Positions 26,301 through 41,300 of a stretch of 60,000 bases of DNA are shown here, one piece after another; the first letter of the stretch is position 1; the number at the start of each line of letters is the position of its first letter. The notes below the pieces were generated by a model. The model was not told the DNA's origin and did no database searches. It worked only from the letters and a program-made list of their open reading frames with translations. Location: contig OX442316.1 in the NCBI GenBank assembly GCA_949358305.1, positions 10,728,001 through 10,788,000 on the forward strand. The letters run 5' to 3'. Source of the DNA: Strigamia acuminata (taxonomy: Eukaryota; Arthropoda; Chilopoda; Geophilomorpha; Linotaeniidae). The translations under genes were made by a program, and so were the position numbers.

Positions 26301-29300
26301 AAGCCATTTTGACACGTTGAATTCGAAAATTACATTAAAAATTTTCTCATCTACACCGGAAATGAGATTTCATGCGGCACTTCTTGCACATTACATTAGC
26401 AATTTTGCAAAGTTTAACACGTTATATAGGCTGTGTGGTCTGCGGAAATTAAAGGTAAGATTCCGATTCTCCACGAAACCAATTTAAAACAATTGCAGCG
26501 TATAATTATTATTTACAGTTTTAAAATTTGTAATCAGTTGTAAAGTTGTAGCACATTTTCACAATTTCCACCTGTAAATTGTGTAAAGCAGCACTTAGAT
26601 GTGCACGATTTGACCAAAATTGACAGTTTTACACATTTTTACGTCAGAAAAAGGCATTTTTGCGGATGAAATATCCATTTTTCGATCTATAAAGTCCACT
26701 TCATCATTGGATATTGTGTGCATGTTCAGTTCTCTATATTGTCTTGTACATTGTCATTTGGTATTGAAGTCTATCGTGTGATTGTGACTGGAAGATTTTT
26801 ATCAGATTGTAGTTTTATGGTGTCTTCTGGGCAATGAAGGAGGAATGCACAGGATTTATCACTGTCTAAGTTAGCGTGGGGAGTACAAAGTCTTGTCTTA
26901 ATGAGAAATGGCCGTCTTTTATCCTGTAGCGCAAATTGCAGGCAGTAAGAGTCGGCTATCGTTCATGCTTTGCACAAGTGCCTCTTTTCTCTCCGCCTTT
27001 CTACTTTTTCTTGTGGCGCTTTAATAATTGCGTCTTCCGTAGCGGCTTTTAATATTTTTCTTTCCATTTACGCTTTACCACCAGAAGCGTAATCATCATC
27101 ACCGTCCAAGTCGCTTTTTTCATCCTCATATTGGCAGTTTAATGCTGAAAAATGAAGCAAGTCAATTTCCTAGTTTCCGGTATTGGGCCGATGACTAATG
27201 TATCATTTACAAAGTATGTGCAGAAGTGCGCAGGTAGTGCATCGAGTTCTGCACCCACTTGGGACTTAATTGCTTCGAGTTTATCTTAATCTAAATGCAG
27301 AAAAGGAAAGTGTGTTTAAATATTTAAAGTGTTTTGTCAATTTGCAATCATTAGGATAATTCAAATCATCGATTGGTGCACAAATGATATCAGCTTGGTG
27401 CGTTTAAATTATTGAGTAAAATGTAGTATGTAAGGAAAGTTGTAATTTTAACTTAGGACTGTCACTAATTAAATAAAGAATGGCAGTAATTTGTATTACG
27501 AGTTCCAGAGTTTTGGTTTGTTTGGTTGGGAATAATAATTCTTAAGTTTATTTACTGTTCGTGCGTTTTAGCTTGGGCAGCAGAACCTGTTTTCGAACCC
27601 CAAAATCAGGCAGCAAGGTTCGGATTTTGTTAATGTAAATGTATAATTTTTTTGCTAATGATTTAATTAGGGAAATGCTCAACAGTAATCGTGAGGGAGT
27701 AACTCGAGTAATCAGTTGTAAGCTCACGATAGATTGTAGTTATAATTCTACTTGCTCTCTGGATTTTTCACGATGGGTCTTCTAATGATGATCAGCAAAG
27801 CACGAAAAGATTAATTTTCGCTGATAAAAATGAGGAAAAACGTTTCTTTTAAGCTTCTGTGTGCAATGGTTTGCGCTTGGGAGTCAAAAAGTAGAAAATG
27901 ATAAATCTGAAGCGAAAATTTCTTTGTACATTTTACCAACGTTTTTTCACGACCAGTTTGTTGCTGGAACCGAGATTGGTTAATTTAAGCTGATAAACGG
28001 TTCTAAGTGGCCTGTTTTCCAGATACGCTATGATAGTGAGTAGTCGTGTGAAACTCTCAAGTATATACAAAGCTGAAGCAGTTTTCAACTGATAACAATG
28101 TTGGTTGACCACAAACATCATGCGCGGACGTCCGCATTTATTCTTAAAAGATTTCTGGTAAATAAGAAATTCTTGTGTTATGATTTTCCCGAAAGGGGGT
28201 TGGGGGGGTCGATAAACGACACGAGGCTTTCTCGCTCGCACTTTATCGGTTTGAAGAAATAAATATGGTTCTAATCTCACGGGAGACATTTCTTTAGGCT
28301 AGCAAATTGCTAACAGTGCAATCCACTGGGAATCGTTACCTGGGCGCGTAGAAAAGAACTTAGCGAAATGTTCGCTCTCGTTTTGTTTTTATAAAAGAGA
28401 GAGAGAGAGTGTGTGTGAGAGAGGCGGAGGAGTGAGTGTAAGGGCAAGTTAGGTGTGCTACGAATCTTAAATCGGCTCTTTTTTATAGTGTATACATAAA
28501 ACCTTACTCAGCCATTTACTTCAACAAATAAAATTTAATGGGTAAACGATATTTACATATTAATTAGGGAATTTAAGTTTGAGCCTATCATTAAATCATG
28601 TTTTCTAAGAAAATTAAAAAAAAAATAAAAAATAAAAAAACCGCTTTGAAAGTACAATTTATAATTTTTTTTATATCGATTATTTAAAGTGGTTTTATCC
28701 GTGGTACATATATATATATATATATTTTAAGCTTTAATGATATAAATCACATGTCAAAGAAACTCGCGCGCAAAGGGAATTCAATAAGTTATTTTATATA
28801 TTCTATAAAGGAATTTATTCTGCTCTCGAGATTGGACAATAATTTTGGCAGAGTTTTCAACTCGAATCGAAATATTTCCAATGTTATGTAACTGACCAAT
28901 GCGTTTGGCCAAATGTCTGATGCAGTGCATGGATGGAAGCATCTAACGCATGAGCGCGTTTTGGTCCGAGCACCTACCTATGTTCGAATCGATCGCAGAC
29001 GCTGTGTACGTCAAGTGGAAATATCACTTATTATATGTTTCAGTAAACTTTTATTTTCGTTTTAGTTATCATAATTTCTCGTTTAATTGTCACTGCAGCG
29101 AAATTAAGAGGAGTTGTTGTATCCCACGCTTGCTTTTTATCAGTCATTAAGGTCAGGTAATTTATATTCCGTTTATCGTGCAGCGCATTGTTTATGGCGT
29201 GGCCGGTTTTTTATTGTAAATAATGCGAAACCGAATAGAGAAGCATCATAAAGATGCTGCGTGATTAAATCTCAAGTCAAAGAAAGTCGCCAGCGTGACA

Positions 29301-32300
29301 TAAAGTATAGGATAGCCATATACCCTTCATTTTCACTGTCCTTGGAGTCGAATGTCGTAAGCAAGAGAGATTATTTTGATTGATATCAACTCGGGGCGGA
29401 ACACGTATCCGCAATAGCGAATTAGAAAGTGCCAACATATGGAAAACACGTATATGGCAACTAACGAGTTTCAAGGAGACGGAAAGGTGCGTTTTCTTTG
29501 TCTGACGAGACTAAGGTTTACTCTGCTGCTGCTGCTTTGTATTGTCAGGTTATATTGAGGACGTGAGTCAGCAAACACTCACTGACACAACAATTTTTTC
29601 TTCTTCTTTGAAATGGGGGAAAGGCAAAGCGTTAACTTATTTTTGCATGGCTATCTTCTTTGTTTCGAGTTTCTTTCTCTTCTAACATTGTTTTTTAATG
29701 ACGGTATATTTTATTTTTGTATGAAGTAAGCTGAATTTTTTTTTCTGTTATTTTTCCTTAGGACAGTTTGGTTATTTATTTGTGTTTTTTTTTTAAATTT
29801 TTTTTTTTGGTTATCTTAAAGTTTTTATTTATGCGTTGGTGCATTGTCTCAAATAGAAACCGCTTGCGGTCTGATGCTTTATTATTACACAGTCAGTCAG
29901 TAAATCGTATTGCTCTTGGATAAAAAAAATTATAAACACTTTAGATGACTTCATTAGTTGTTTTTGTGTTGTTTTCTTTGTAAAATTTTCGTTTACATTA
30001 GAATTTCCAGTCTTATGATTTCGGGTTTCACTGTATTTTTTGGAGATTATACGGTGGGAAAATTTTCTAATAATTTTCTGCCATATAAACAATTTTAATT
30101 TATGAACTAGAAGCTTATTTATTTAATGTTATTATTCGCGGAGGTATTGTATTAAGAATTGAAAAGAATTCAAGTTGTACGATGGGGTAGAAATTGCGAT
30201 TACATCACATGTATTTGGCTTGTCAAAATAAAACTTGTAAAAGTAAACTTACGAGTGAGGGAATGCAGGAATTTAGAGCACTTGGGTTGCTGATTTCGCT
30301 TCATACAAGGGAGAAAAAGATGTGCGCACCAACGACTTCCGATGGGTCATTGGGGACTCCCCCATCACCAGCATTCATGCATTTACCAGAGAAGAAAAAT
30401 GCAGCCGTCCACAATGAATACTTTCTGAAGACTGTAGTTTGTTTTGATCTGCCACATTTTTCTTTTTCTCGTGTCCAAATGTTTTAGAAAAAATTACTTT
30501 TGGAAAATAAAATGTAAAATAACTTTTCATTTTTGAGATGAATGGGGAGAGCGTTGTGTGACAATTTTTAAAAAATATATATTTTTTCACAATGAATGAG
30601 GTGATAGAAAATGAAGAAATTCCCTTTAAAAGTCTGAAGATGGGAAAGATTTTTCTTTTCATGCTATGGGACGGAGAGCAAGATACGAAGTGACGCAGTA
30701 GAGATTGTTCTCCCTTCTGTTTGTGATAGAATTGAGATTGAACCAATGAAGCTCGGCAGGGAAGCACAGGCGGAGTTTTTGAGGCCCAACTAAGTCTGTG
30801 TATAACAACTATTTTCTTTATTTTACAAATGAAAATAACAAAATTAAAGTTGATATTATGGCTGGTATTGTAGCTTTATATAATTTTTTTTTTATATTTT
30901 GTTTTGTTATGTATTTTTTTTGTAAGAAAAAAAGTTTAGATTACTTTCTTTGGGCAAAGAAAAACGAGGCATCATTTTAAAGAAAAATAAAGTTCTCGTT
31001 GAATTAACTTTACGGTATGATTTTAGGTTGTTTTAATGGAGAAAAAAGTAATCACGGTTTTTATTTTTTGTTAGTTTTATTGTTTCGAGTTACAGAGAGA
31101 ATCATAAAGAAGGATGTTTTTTAAATATGAGGGTTACTAAATTTAGTGGGTTGTTTTCTTTATTTACTACCGTTTCTCGGTTAATATTTTATTGTTTTTG
31201 TACATTTAAAAAAATCTTTTCTCAGGATTAAATATTGTTTACACTAGCTAGAAAATGAAGAATTTCGGTTTTTTCGAACAAAAACAATTTTAAAATTAAA
31301 TTTAAAGGGATCAATACAGTTCTTTTTTGTAGTTTCGGTCGGTTTCAAAGCCAACATTTGTAATCAATATTAGTAGAAGAAATAGTTTATTTCAGTGATT
31401 TGATGCTTTCGTAGTCAAGTGGACCAGCTCGCATAGCGAATTACCATTTTTATACACTTAGAATTTGTGCAGTGCTATCGGATTTAAAAATAGAAAAAAA
31501 TGGATGAAATGATCCAGCACATTTTCCCGCAACTTTAAAATTGCTAATTTAAATTTGCTAATTATAATATCATAATGAATACAAACAACAATCTTTTTTT
31601 AAAAAAAAAATAAAATAAAAATTTGATGAATTACTTTGAATGTTAATTAATGACGGAAAGCACAAAATAAATAAAAAGTGAAAAGTTAAAAATCTAAACA
31701 AACAAAGCGACTCTTGAGATGCCAAAGTTAATCTTCAATTGATTACACATGACATAATGCACAATTTATATTTTGTGACAGTGCCGCTTATCTCTCCCAT
31801 CCCTCCACGTCCCATACACATCCCCCTTCATTTTTTTCTTGCCGACACCATGTCACGAACAACCCGCAATCGGATTAGGTGGATATGGCCGTAGCCGGAG
31901 GATGATTTAGTGCTGTCAGCAACAGTGGATAATAGCATTCAATGTGTTAGTGTCGACTTGTATAAGGTTTTATGTATTTTATTTGGACGTACCTTAGGGC
32001 ATTTGGCATCGCCACTCGTCTTTTCTTTCTTCAATAATTTGATGAAATATTTTTGAGTCTGATAGTTAGTGACGCAATAAGTTCCCATTCCTTTCACATT
32101 GCCGTAAGGGGGCAAATGGGAATAGAAAGCCAGTGAAATTGGTGCGGTGCACGCGTGTTTATGGGTTACAAAGATACATTTTTCAAGCGTGCTTCATTTT
32201 TTCTTCTTCTTATATATATTTTTTATTTTAACCTTTCGAAAGTTCTACTTTACGCGCGACCCTTCTAGCGGAAAAATTGGGAATCATTTTGATGCCAGGC

Positions 32301-35300
32301 CCCTAAAGCTGGCAACATAAAATGAGAGGAAGGAAGAAAGAAAGTGGTTAAATGTGTTGTGGGAAATTGAACAGGTGTTGATGTTTTGATGTTAGGATAT
32401 TTTGTTTTTGTTTATGTAGAAAATTGTCTGTCAGGTCAACAACACGACTCGCAATCTATAACTAAAGCGATGCATCAGTCATTCGAGTTTTGGTAATCTC
32501 GTTTGGCCACAAAGCACTCATTAAATATATATGAGAGAGAAGTGAATCCGGTTATTGGCAATGCTTGCATTCAGCTCGGCATGGTTTAAGTGAATCGCAT
32601 AAATATTTGAAACGTGTTACGCAAGATGGATGACCGGAGCTCCGTTAATGGACGACTTGGGAGGTGAATGTGGCAAGTGCTACTGACTTCGGCTAAGATT
32701 AGTGCGCATAAAATTTAAGAATTTAGTTACTTGAACCGGAGATCAACAGCAATGGCTTATGATAAACTTGAAAGATTGGACTTTAATGACACGGAACAAG
32801 CTTGGCAGCTTTTTAATTGCCATGATTTTTGCATGTTACGCCTTACAACTTGTTATTTAAGATTAGTTAATGCCCTTTGACATTTTGTAATATTTTTTTA
32901 ATCTTTTTCATCATTTTTAATGACGATTCTAGAGATACTGGAAGCGAGTTTAGGTAGATCTAGTGAGCCAATAAATAGACTGAGCCGGCACTTGAATTGA
33001 GATAAATAGATAGGGCCTTAACTAGGGTCGAGTTGAGTTTATTTGACCAGTAGTTTGGTTAATGTTGGATGTTTCCTAAGCTTTCTTGTTACCGTTAGAA
33101 GCTGTGGACTTTTCACTGCGAAGCGGAACATTTAACTGCGAGATAAGATAAGAGCTAACACGGTGCAAAGATATCAGTGACAAGGTAAAAATAGTTTAGT
33201 GGCGTTAATTAGTGGAAATAAATTTTCTTGGGGCATTATAATTACATTTGATGCTACGAATGTAATCACAGTGCGATGATTGCTGCGTGAATTGAATTGA
33301 ATTTTGTCAGAAAAGTTGCTTTGAAATTGTGATTGAAATTTGGCGTAATTAGCAAACGTTATCTGAATTTAATGCAGTTGATTGAATTGGGTAAAAACGA
33401 AGAGAAGGAACGAGAAGAGAAGAAGAAAAAAAGAGAAAGTGCAATCATTATCACGCTGGGCAACGTGATCTCACACGAAATGCACATTCGTGATGGAATT
33501 GCGCGCGTGAGCGGAAGAAACTTGCCTGATTGGTCGTCATCAAGAAGGCAGCGAATTGCTCGCAAAAGTGCATCTAGAACAGCCTCGTGGATTCACCTTT
33601 TACCATTCACTTCACTCGAGTCTTGTTACCATGACAATAAATTTGCTTGTTGATAAATCATTTTATTTGCGTTTGCTCCCTTACGTAGTAAATGTTTATA
33701 TATAAAATTTTATTACGTGTAACACTGAAAAATTGCCTGTTATTGCATATTAAAGTCAGTGACACGGCTCTAACATAATAAAATACGCTAGTAATTTAAA
33801 GTGTACCGCCTGATTTAACGTTTTGTGGGAAATATTTAAGGTTTTATTCACTACATGTTACAAAAATTTATCGATTAAAAATAGAATGAAATTTTTTTTT
33901 CATTTCCAGCCGTGGAAAAGAATAATGAGTGATTATAAAGGAGTTTTATTGCTCCAACCTGAATGCGGAAATTGATGTTTTGACTATTATTTCGCACAGC
34001 AATGAAGCGGAGGAAAAACGGAAGGAGGTTGCCTTTTCTTCTTTCCTATTGGTCGTCAGACGCTTTGCAAGAAGTTGTAGAGTATAGAATGTCGAGATTG
34101 AATTTAGTTTTTTGGCTGCGAAGGGACATCATTTTTACGACGGAGTATAAAGAGTAGGAAAAGTAATCTTGCTCTTACGAGAGCACGACTCGATCATTTT
34201 CAGTGGAATTGAGAAAGTTTGAAAGCGAGAATAATTTTGTGTCAAGTGGATTTCGCTTAATGGTGTCAACTATTTTGCTGTTTCTGTTGGTGGCAGTTTG
34301 GAATCTCGGAGAGGAGTTGAAACTAAATTAATGGTCGCATCCAACATGAACGTTCTACGCTGCGGTGTTTAAAATTAATCCCTTTGCTCTAACCAATTAA
34401 ATGGACGAGGGATTAAAAAGATATGACAAATGTCAACGTGCGCACGCTGCCTGCTGTAAACTATCGGAAATTTTGTAACGTTGCATATTTTTTATGATTT
34501 AAAAATGTTAATTTAGATCCTCTTTAATTTCAGGTTTATATTCCTACTGGGTTTGAACGATATACAGCGACGTACGACGTTGCTGAACAGAGGATCAATT
34601 TTACTGTCTGGGACACATCTGGTAAGAAAACAATTTATTTTCTCTTTGTTTTTATTAATTATTATACACAAATTTGATCAAGGACTTAAATGCTTATTTC
34701 TAATTGATTTCTACATTTTTTGATCAAGGAAAGAAGTACTTGACTTATATTTTGTTATGTAACCTGTTCAGCCATTTTGACCACTCCTTTTTTATTCTCA
34801 TTATTTTTTCATGTGGTCACTTGAACCGGTCTAGTCCACTTAACTTTGGCTTCAAACATGTCTTCTAACTTGATATCTCAAATTTTCTTCTTCTTACTTG
34901 TTTTTTTCTGATTTATAAGACCTCCACATCACTTACTTTCATCTTGGTCGCCAATGTAGAGTTTCCTAATGACACAGTAATACACACCCTTATACATCGC
35001 CATAACCGGCTGATAACTGCTCTATTTATTACTCAACACCGGGTGTCATATAGTACATGATGGGTTACTACAAAGCCTGGCTTAGAATTTCACAGCGATA
35101 TTGAATTATATATTGTCAGCTTTAATGATTAAAAACCAATGTTTGATTACTCGAAAAATTTGTTCAAAGAGGCAGCCGGCACGCCATTACCACAGATTAT
35201 AATCTAGTTTCACTTATTTCTTATATGCAATTTTTGGAATTGCTGAGGTCGAATATTTTTAAAGCGGTAAACTTCTTCCGACTTTAAATTTGCAACGGAT

Positions 35301-38300
35301 TGTATTAAGACAACTTATGATTTGTGGCGATTTGGCCAAATCCCAAGACATGCTGACTTAAAAGGAATGTGAATGGCGCAGCTGAACTTGTGTACCGTAA
35401 GCCAGTAATGGAACAGCATTATGGTTGTTAGGTCTAGTGCAATAAATAGTTTATTCGAAATAAAGATTACCGTAACTATTTTAGTCTACAGTCTGCACCT
35501 AGTGTCTTGATACCAAATTCAAACATGAAATTTCATTTTTTGCACACGATAACACAAATGTCAAGTGAATGTTATCATTAGCCGTTATTATTTTTCAGTT
35601 TAATTTTGGCTTCAATATATTAGACGAAAAGTGTAGGTAGATTATTCTCTTTGCGAACGCTGACGAGATTTTAATATTTAAATTTCAGTTGAGAATTTTA
35701 ACTTGATTGTGTATTTAAATTAATGATTAGTGTTGATTCAATTGGGAGAATAAAATGTTACTTTGTAATGTTCTGATACGAACGAAAGAGAAAATGTTTG
35801 AAACCATTGTATCAAAGATCAAAGCAATTCCAGCAGTAATTTAAATCCAGGTAAATGTTCTGCTTTTTTTTCTTCCGTGTATCCTACGAGAAAAGAAGCT
35901 TTAGATTTAATTAACTTACTCGTAAGTTAATTATGCATTCTTGCAGTAATGCTAATATTTAATGATTTTTAAATAAAACTAAATTAAAGGTCGTATTTTA
36001 TATATAAAATGCCGGAAAGTAGATACGAAAAATTTATTTTCGGTTTATACTTCAGCAAAAAAGAAATATTCCTCAGTTTTTCTACTAACAAAAATTAGAA
36101 TTCAACATTTAACTGTAAGTCTAATGAGGTTTAGTCTCTTTGCATCTCATTGCAGGGTTTTCTCGTGTTATGTGATATCTTAAAAGCTTACTCTTAACCA
36201 GAATTGTTTTTTGAGGTCAAGACAGAGAACTCTAGTCTGTTTTTAAGATGGCATATACAAAAACTTTGGATGTGTATAATCGTATTAAAAACTTGGTAAG
36301 CTTCTAATGTTGAAATAAATGAATAATTAAATATTATATTATTCAACATTTCAGCATTTATTTGATGAGAGACAGTTTTGAACTGAAATAATCTGTTTTG
36401 TAGAGCACAGCAAACATTACCAATCATAATCAATGGAGATATTTACTAGTGTTGAAGAATTTAAAGAATTTGAGGTTTAGAATTAACGCGGAGGCGCCGT
36501 TTTGAATTTATTTCGACCCAACTGTAAATGTAATGTTCGTGTAGTGCAGCAAAGCTCTCGGGGCAAAGTCCCATATTCAAAAAAATCTCATAACCATTTC
36601 CTTTTGTACTGCACAAAATATAATTTCTATTCTAAACTGCTCCTTCTTTTTTCGTCCATGGGGAAAATTTTTTAATCGTGTCATTTTCATATTGCCTTCA
36701 TTTACATCCATTTGTATTTTCATGTCTTTTCATTTGCACCTATTCCCATTCTTACATTGTCACCAGTCACCGCCAATGATAAAGTAATTCCGTAATTTCC
36801 TTCTATGGAAAGAAGAAGAAAAGAAAGGAAATGCTAGAATTTATTTGCGAACTTTATGAAGACTATTATTTCCTTCATGAAAAATATATTGAGAAACATA
36901 TGTGCGAGGAGACATCGAAATGAAATTTGTTTCTACCAATGAGACGATTGTCGATGTTTTTACAAAACATCTGGAATTTGTCGAAAAAGGAAATGAAAGT
37001 TATTGTTGCCAAGGGTTGCCATTATATTTATTGGGCATTATTGATGTTGCTTGTCAAAGGTAACTAGTCTACTGCTTTCTTGCACTTTGTTGTATGTTCT
37101 GTATGTCTTTTATGTTTTCGAATTCCTTTTCTCTCTTGGAATAAACCAGGGGTCGGCAAGTAATTTTAAGTGGGGTCCGGATACTATTGAAAAATTTTAT
37201 CGAGGTCCAGAAAAAATAACTTATAATACTTTTAAATTTTTATTTTGACTCATTTACGTAATTATATATAATATATACATGATATAATATAAACACCAAA
37301 ATAAAACAAAAAAAACACCCAAATAAAATTTTAAAAACAAAAATAACGCACAAAAAACAAAAAAAGACAATAAAATAAACAAAAAGAACACCAAAAACAC
37401 CAAAAACACCACAAATAAACCCAAAAAACACCAAAATAATATATAATATAAAACATTTGGCGGTCCAAGTTTCGACCGCTGGAATAAACCTTCTTTTCCT
37501 GTTTTTTTTTGTCTTTTTACTGAAATCTTCTTTCACGTATTCATTTGAATCAAACATAGTACGAGGCGATGAGGAGTGAAGGGAGGAATCATTTTTCTAT
37601 CATCGAGCTGATTGGTTTGTTTCTTGTTGTCCGAGGCGACAATCAACTTGTCCCAGCATTCCCTCCGAGACTAATCCTAAAAGGGGGGAGACACGAGACT
37701 GCGGGCACGATTAATCGGCGAGACAAAGCTCATGCATATTGCGCTACGCACTTGAGTTGGAATCAAGATGTCATTAACCCTCATTTCTCCAATTAACTAA
37801 ATAGGAGAGGAAAGTTTAATGACATTGCATGTGACGAGGCAGTTGTCAGGGAAAAATTAAATTAACGGCTTTTAATTAAAAGTAACAAAGATCGGTAATT
37901 ACAGAAGAGAAAAATTAGCACTGGAATTGTAATCATTTTTATTTCGTACTGCTGTTCCAGTTTTTATTTTTTCATTTTGTATGAATCAAATTGATTAAAA
38001 AGTAGTAACGCCTTGATGAAATTAATTGGCAGAAAGACGTTTTCGCTTCCCTGCCTCTTTATCAAATTGACACACAATAATTATTTTTTTTGTGGGGTTG
38101 TGGAGGTTTAAGTAAGATGACGTCTTTCTTCATTAAAGGTTGGTTTATGGTGATTCATGGTGGGTGAGCACGTAAAGCGTGTCCATTTTGATTAATGTAT
38201 AAATCAAGAGTGAGCAATGGTTAAGAGGATTTTGTTTCTTCTCGTAGGGGATTTCAGTTTCATCACATCACATGCTGAACTAACCTTGTTTCTTTTCTTT

Positions 38301-41300
38301 TTTCTTGCAGCGTGGTGTTGACAGTTAGGAATTGTATTTGCGTTTCACTCAACATCTCTGCTAAATGGATGCTGGTGTTGATTTAGGACTTGTAAAATTA
38401 ATGCAATGGGTGTTTTGGAAAAAGAAAAAAATAATTTTTTTTTTCTTTATATGGGAGAAATCAGATTGTTTTTTGAAAATTTTACTGCAGGTAAAGTCAT
38501 AACTGCGGCTTTTTTTCTCTTTTAAATTAATTTTGCTGGAGTAAATGATACACTTTATTATTACAATGGGAGATAATCTTGAATAGATAAATGTGAATTC
38601 GCTTGAATTGTTTTTAACTAAAACAATAAAAAAGAAAAAAATTAGTGGAGATTTGTAAACTTTCCAATTTTATTTAAAGATGATAAAAAAAATCATTTGC
38701 TATCAAGAGCCAAAAAGCATTGCAAAAAAAGTGAGTTTTTTATTTCGATTTTCAAACAACTAAAATTCTTTTGGGAGTATAAATTTTACCAAAGGAATCT
38801 AATACGGCAAAAAAAAAGTCTAAATCAATTCTAAATAAGTTTTTGGCAAAAAAGATGATTTTTTTATGGGAGGTGTGTAAGTTTATATTATTTTGCTAAT
38901 AATGCATAGCAAGAAAGCACAGCGGGCACCATATTTTACACATTTTAAATTAACATTTAAAATAGCTGGATGGAAATTGAATTTACTGTACCAGTTTCTT
39001 CTGAATACTTAAGAAAGAGTGAAATTTGTGTTGCAACATCGATCAAACAAATTTGAAAACAAAAAGCTTTTGGCTTGTACTTGCAACCAATGAAAACAGA
39101 GCAATTAAAAGCATTAAACTTGATTGATAGGACACGCGTTTTGGTGAAAATTGCAGTCATAATTGAACTGATTTACGTGCTCGTTCTGACCGCACGGTTG
39201 TTTATCATCTTTTCTTCCAATTAAATGCGTAAAGGAAAATTGTTCACGTACTGAATGAATGTAGAAAAAAAATGTATAGGATTATATTTATGTTTGTTGG
39301 GAATCTTTCATTTGATTACAAAAGAAACATTTTTTGTCAAGATGGCACGCAGCCAGACAGACCCGTACCCTACCCGTCCTCAGGGAGTCGTTTGTCTTGT
39401 GGTGTAAACGAGACAAGATGGCGACTAGACACAATCGAATGATTGAAGACGAAAGGTTGCCATTTTAACACTCACCTTATTTGAGAGGAGCCATTTTGAC
39501 CAGCAGCAGGGGGCTCCAATGCAAAGAAAAGCGAAGGAAGCAGTGCTGGCCAATCTCGTGTGTTGTTTGTTTTGTGACAAGAGTAATTGGAATGATGTAC
39601 AATAAGTTTTGTATGTTCTTACAGTTATTGCGGGGGTTCGGTTTAAGGTAAGTCAATTATGGTGCTGGATATATCTTGTTACCTTTCTTGTACTTGTATT
39701 TTTTCTTCACCACATGATTGATTTCTTGTCTTGATATTGCACTTTTCTTTTTTGAGTAGAAATTATGGGATAGGATAGAGAAAGGAGCAAGTGGTAGCAA
39801 ATGGTGCGTTGGACGTTGGGTGTCTTTCTTTCTTTCTTTCTTTCTTTTTTCTAAATTGAATCTTGCCAATAGGAGTTCTTGTGTTGGCACTATAAAGAGA
39901 GAGAATGAAGGGAATTTCATATTGCAGGGACGACGTTGGTAGGGAATGTAGTTGATCTCGTGGTCACGAGGGGCGCCGTAAGTCCACGAGGAATGGGTTA
40001 ATCCTGAGTGGCGATTTCATTCTGGTGTCATTCCAAGCTGAGCTTGAAATTGGGATGTAATTTTAACATGATTTAATGCTCGGGTCACTTTAAAATTGAA
40101 ATGAGAATGGTTTCTCTTTTGTGCGCAAGGATTGGAGGTTTGCGTATTAAGTAATGGTGTTCTTTATAATTAATTGTCGGTATTTATTAAATTTGTGAAG
40201 CGTTGCTGTTGTGTTGTAATTTTTCCCTTTTTAAAGTGTTGCAGTTTAAAGTTATGGAAAGATTTTTGAGAAATGTTATTGTTGTTTCTACAAAAATGCT
40301 GCCATTTACAAACCCTAATCCGTACATTTCGAAATTATTCAGAAGAAAATTAGAATATTTTAACATTTTATTAGATTTGTTCGAATGGAAAGATGAATAA
40401 ATGCATCACAGCATGTTATCATCATCCTGGATGAATGCGAATTAATTCTGTATACACAATAAAATTGAATCTAATTATTATTTTAATAAATTAACATCCT
40501 CAAATCGACTTTCAAGTTGGTACCCGTATGGAATTTGTTTGACTGCTCACTATTGTTTTCGCTAGTTTGTTGCTCTTGGTGACAGTTGGTATAATAAATC
40601 AGTCATATTCAAATGTCCGTATCTAACTTTATTTCAACTCCACTCAGAACCTTCTAAACCAGCACAAATACAACATTTGAAAGGTTTAATTTGGGGCACT
40701 TAAATTACTTTCTTTCCGCTGTGTGGTAAACGTTGGCCCTGTAATCGAATGTCAGTTTATTTATTGCTCTTACTAAAGCATGTGAAATGGATAAACTACT
40801 GATGTTTGTAATTGAGTACTTGCTCTTTTTTTTAGCAGTGTTTTGTGTCGTGTGTAGAGACGAGGCAAGGAAAGAAGAGCGAAAGAAAGATGAAATGAAA
40901 CGGAAAGAAGAAGGGAAAAAAGGATGAACCTCTTTTGCTTGCTGCAAGCCGGAAACGAGGATTTAATGACGTCATAAACAGGAGTCTCGTTTTCTATTGA
41001 AACGCCACCTTTGGGAGTTGAAATGAAACAGAGGAAAATAAAACGAAGATTCAAGGATCCTAACTTAGACGCTTTTTAAAAGAAAACTGAACTCAACATC
41101 ATATATTAATGTTCAGTTCCCGGGAAATGGCCAAAGCTTCACCACGCACTCACATGAAAGGAGTTCTTTGCTGCAATAACGGAGAGGAAAAAAAAAATTT
41201 TCTTTCCCCGTTTCCACTTTTAGTTTTGTGTTTTGCATGCGAGAAAATGTAGTCAAGATATCACGTATCACTAGCAAGATCGTCGAGTGCTGAGTAATTT

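Larger units (their letters stand above)
20314..34533. other. Intron 1 of right Rnd-like gene (14.2 kb)
   Basis: Non-coding. It carries a (GA)n stretch, an (AT)n microsatellite, an RFX-like motif (33625) and many T-tracts. Open frames up to 130 residues (for example 27933-28289 minus, 30375-30767 minus) are within what chance gives in AT-rich DNA and show no domain. No nested gene recognised. Confidence 0.7.

Noticed and set aside
27933-28289. 118-codon open frame on the minus strand in intron 1
   Set aside because: Within the length expected by chance for 60 kb in six frames. No recognised motif and no splice or start context supports it.
33333-33653. 106-codon open frame with a charged Lys/Glu stretch
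   Set aside because: The Lys/Glu run comes from a purine-rich simple stretch. No domain, and the frame overlaps an open frame on the opposite strand.
37240-37557. 105-codon hydrophobic open frame on the minus strand that looks like a membrane protein
   Set aside because: It lies largely inside the A/C-rich filler of the hAT-like element. The Phe/Val/Ile-rich translation is the product of low-complexity sequence.
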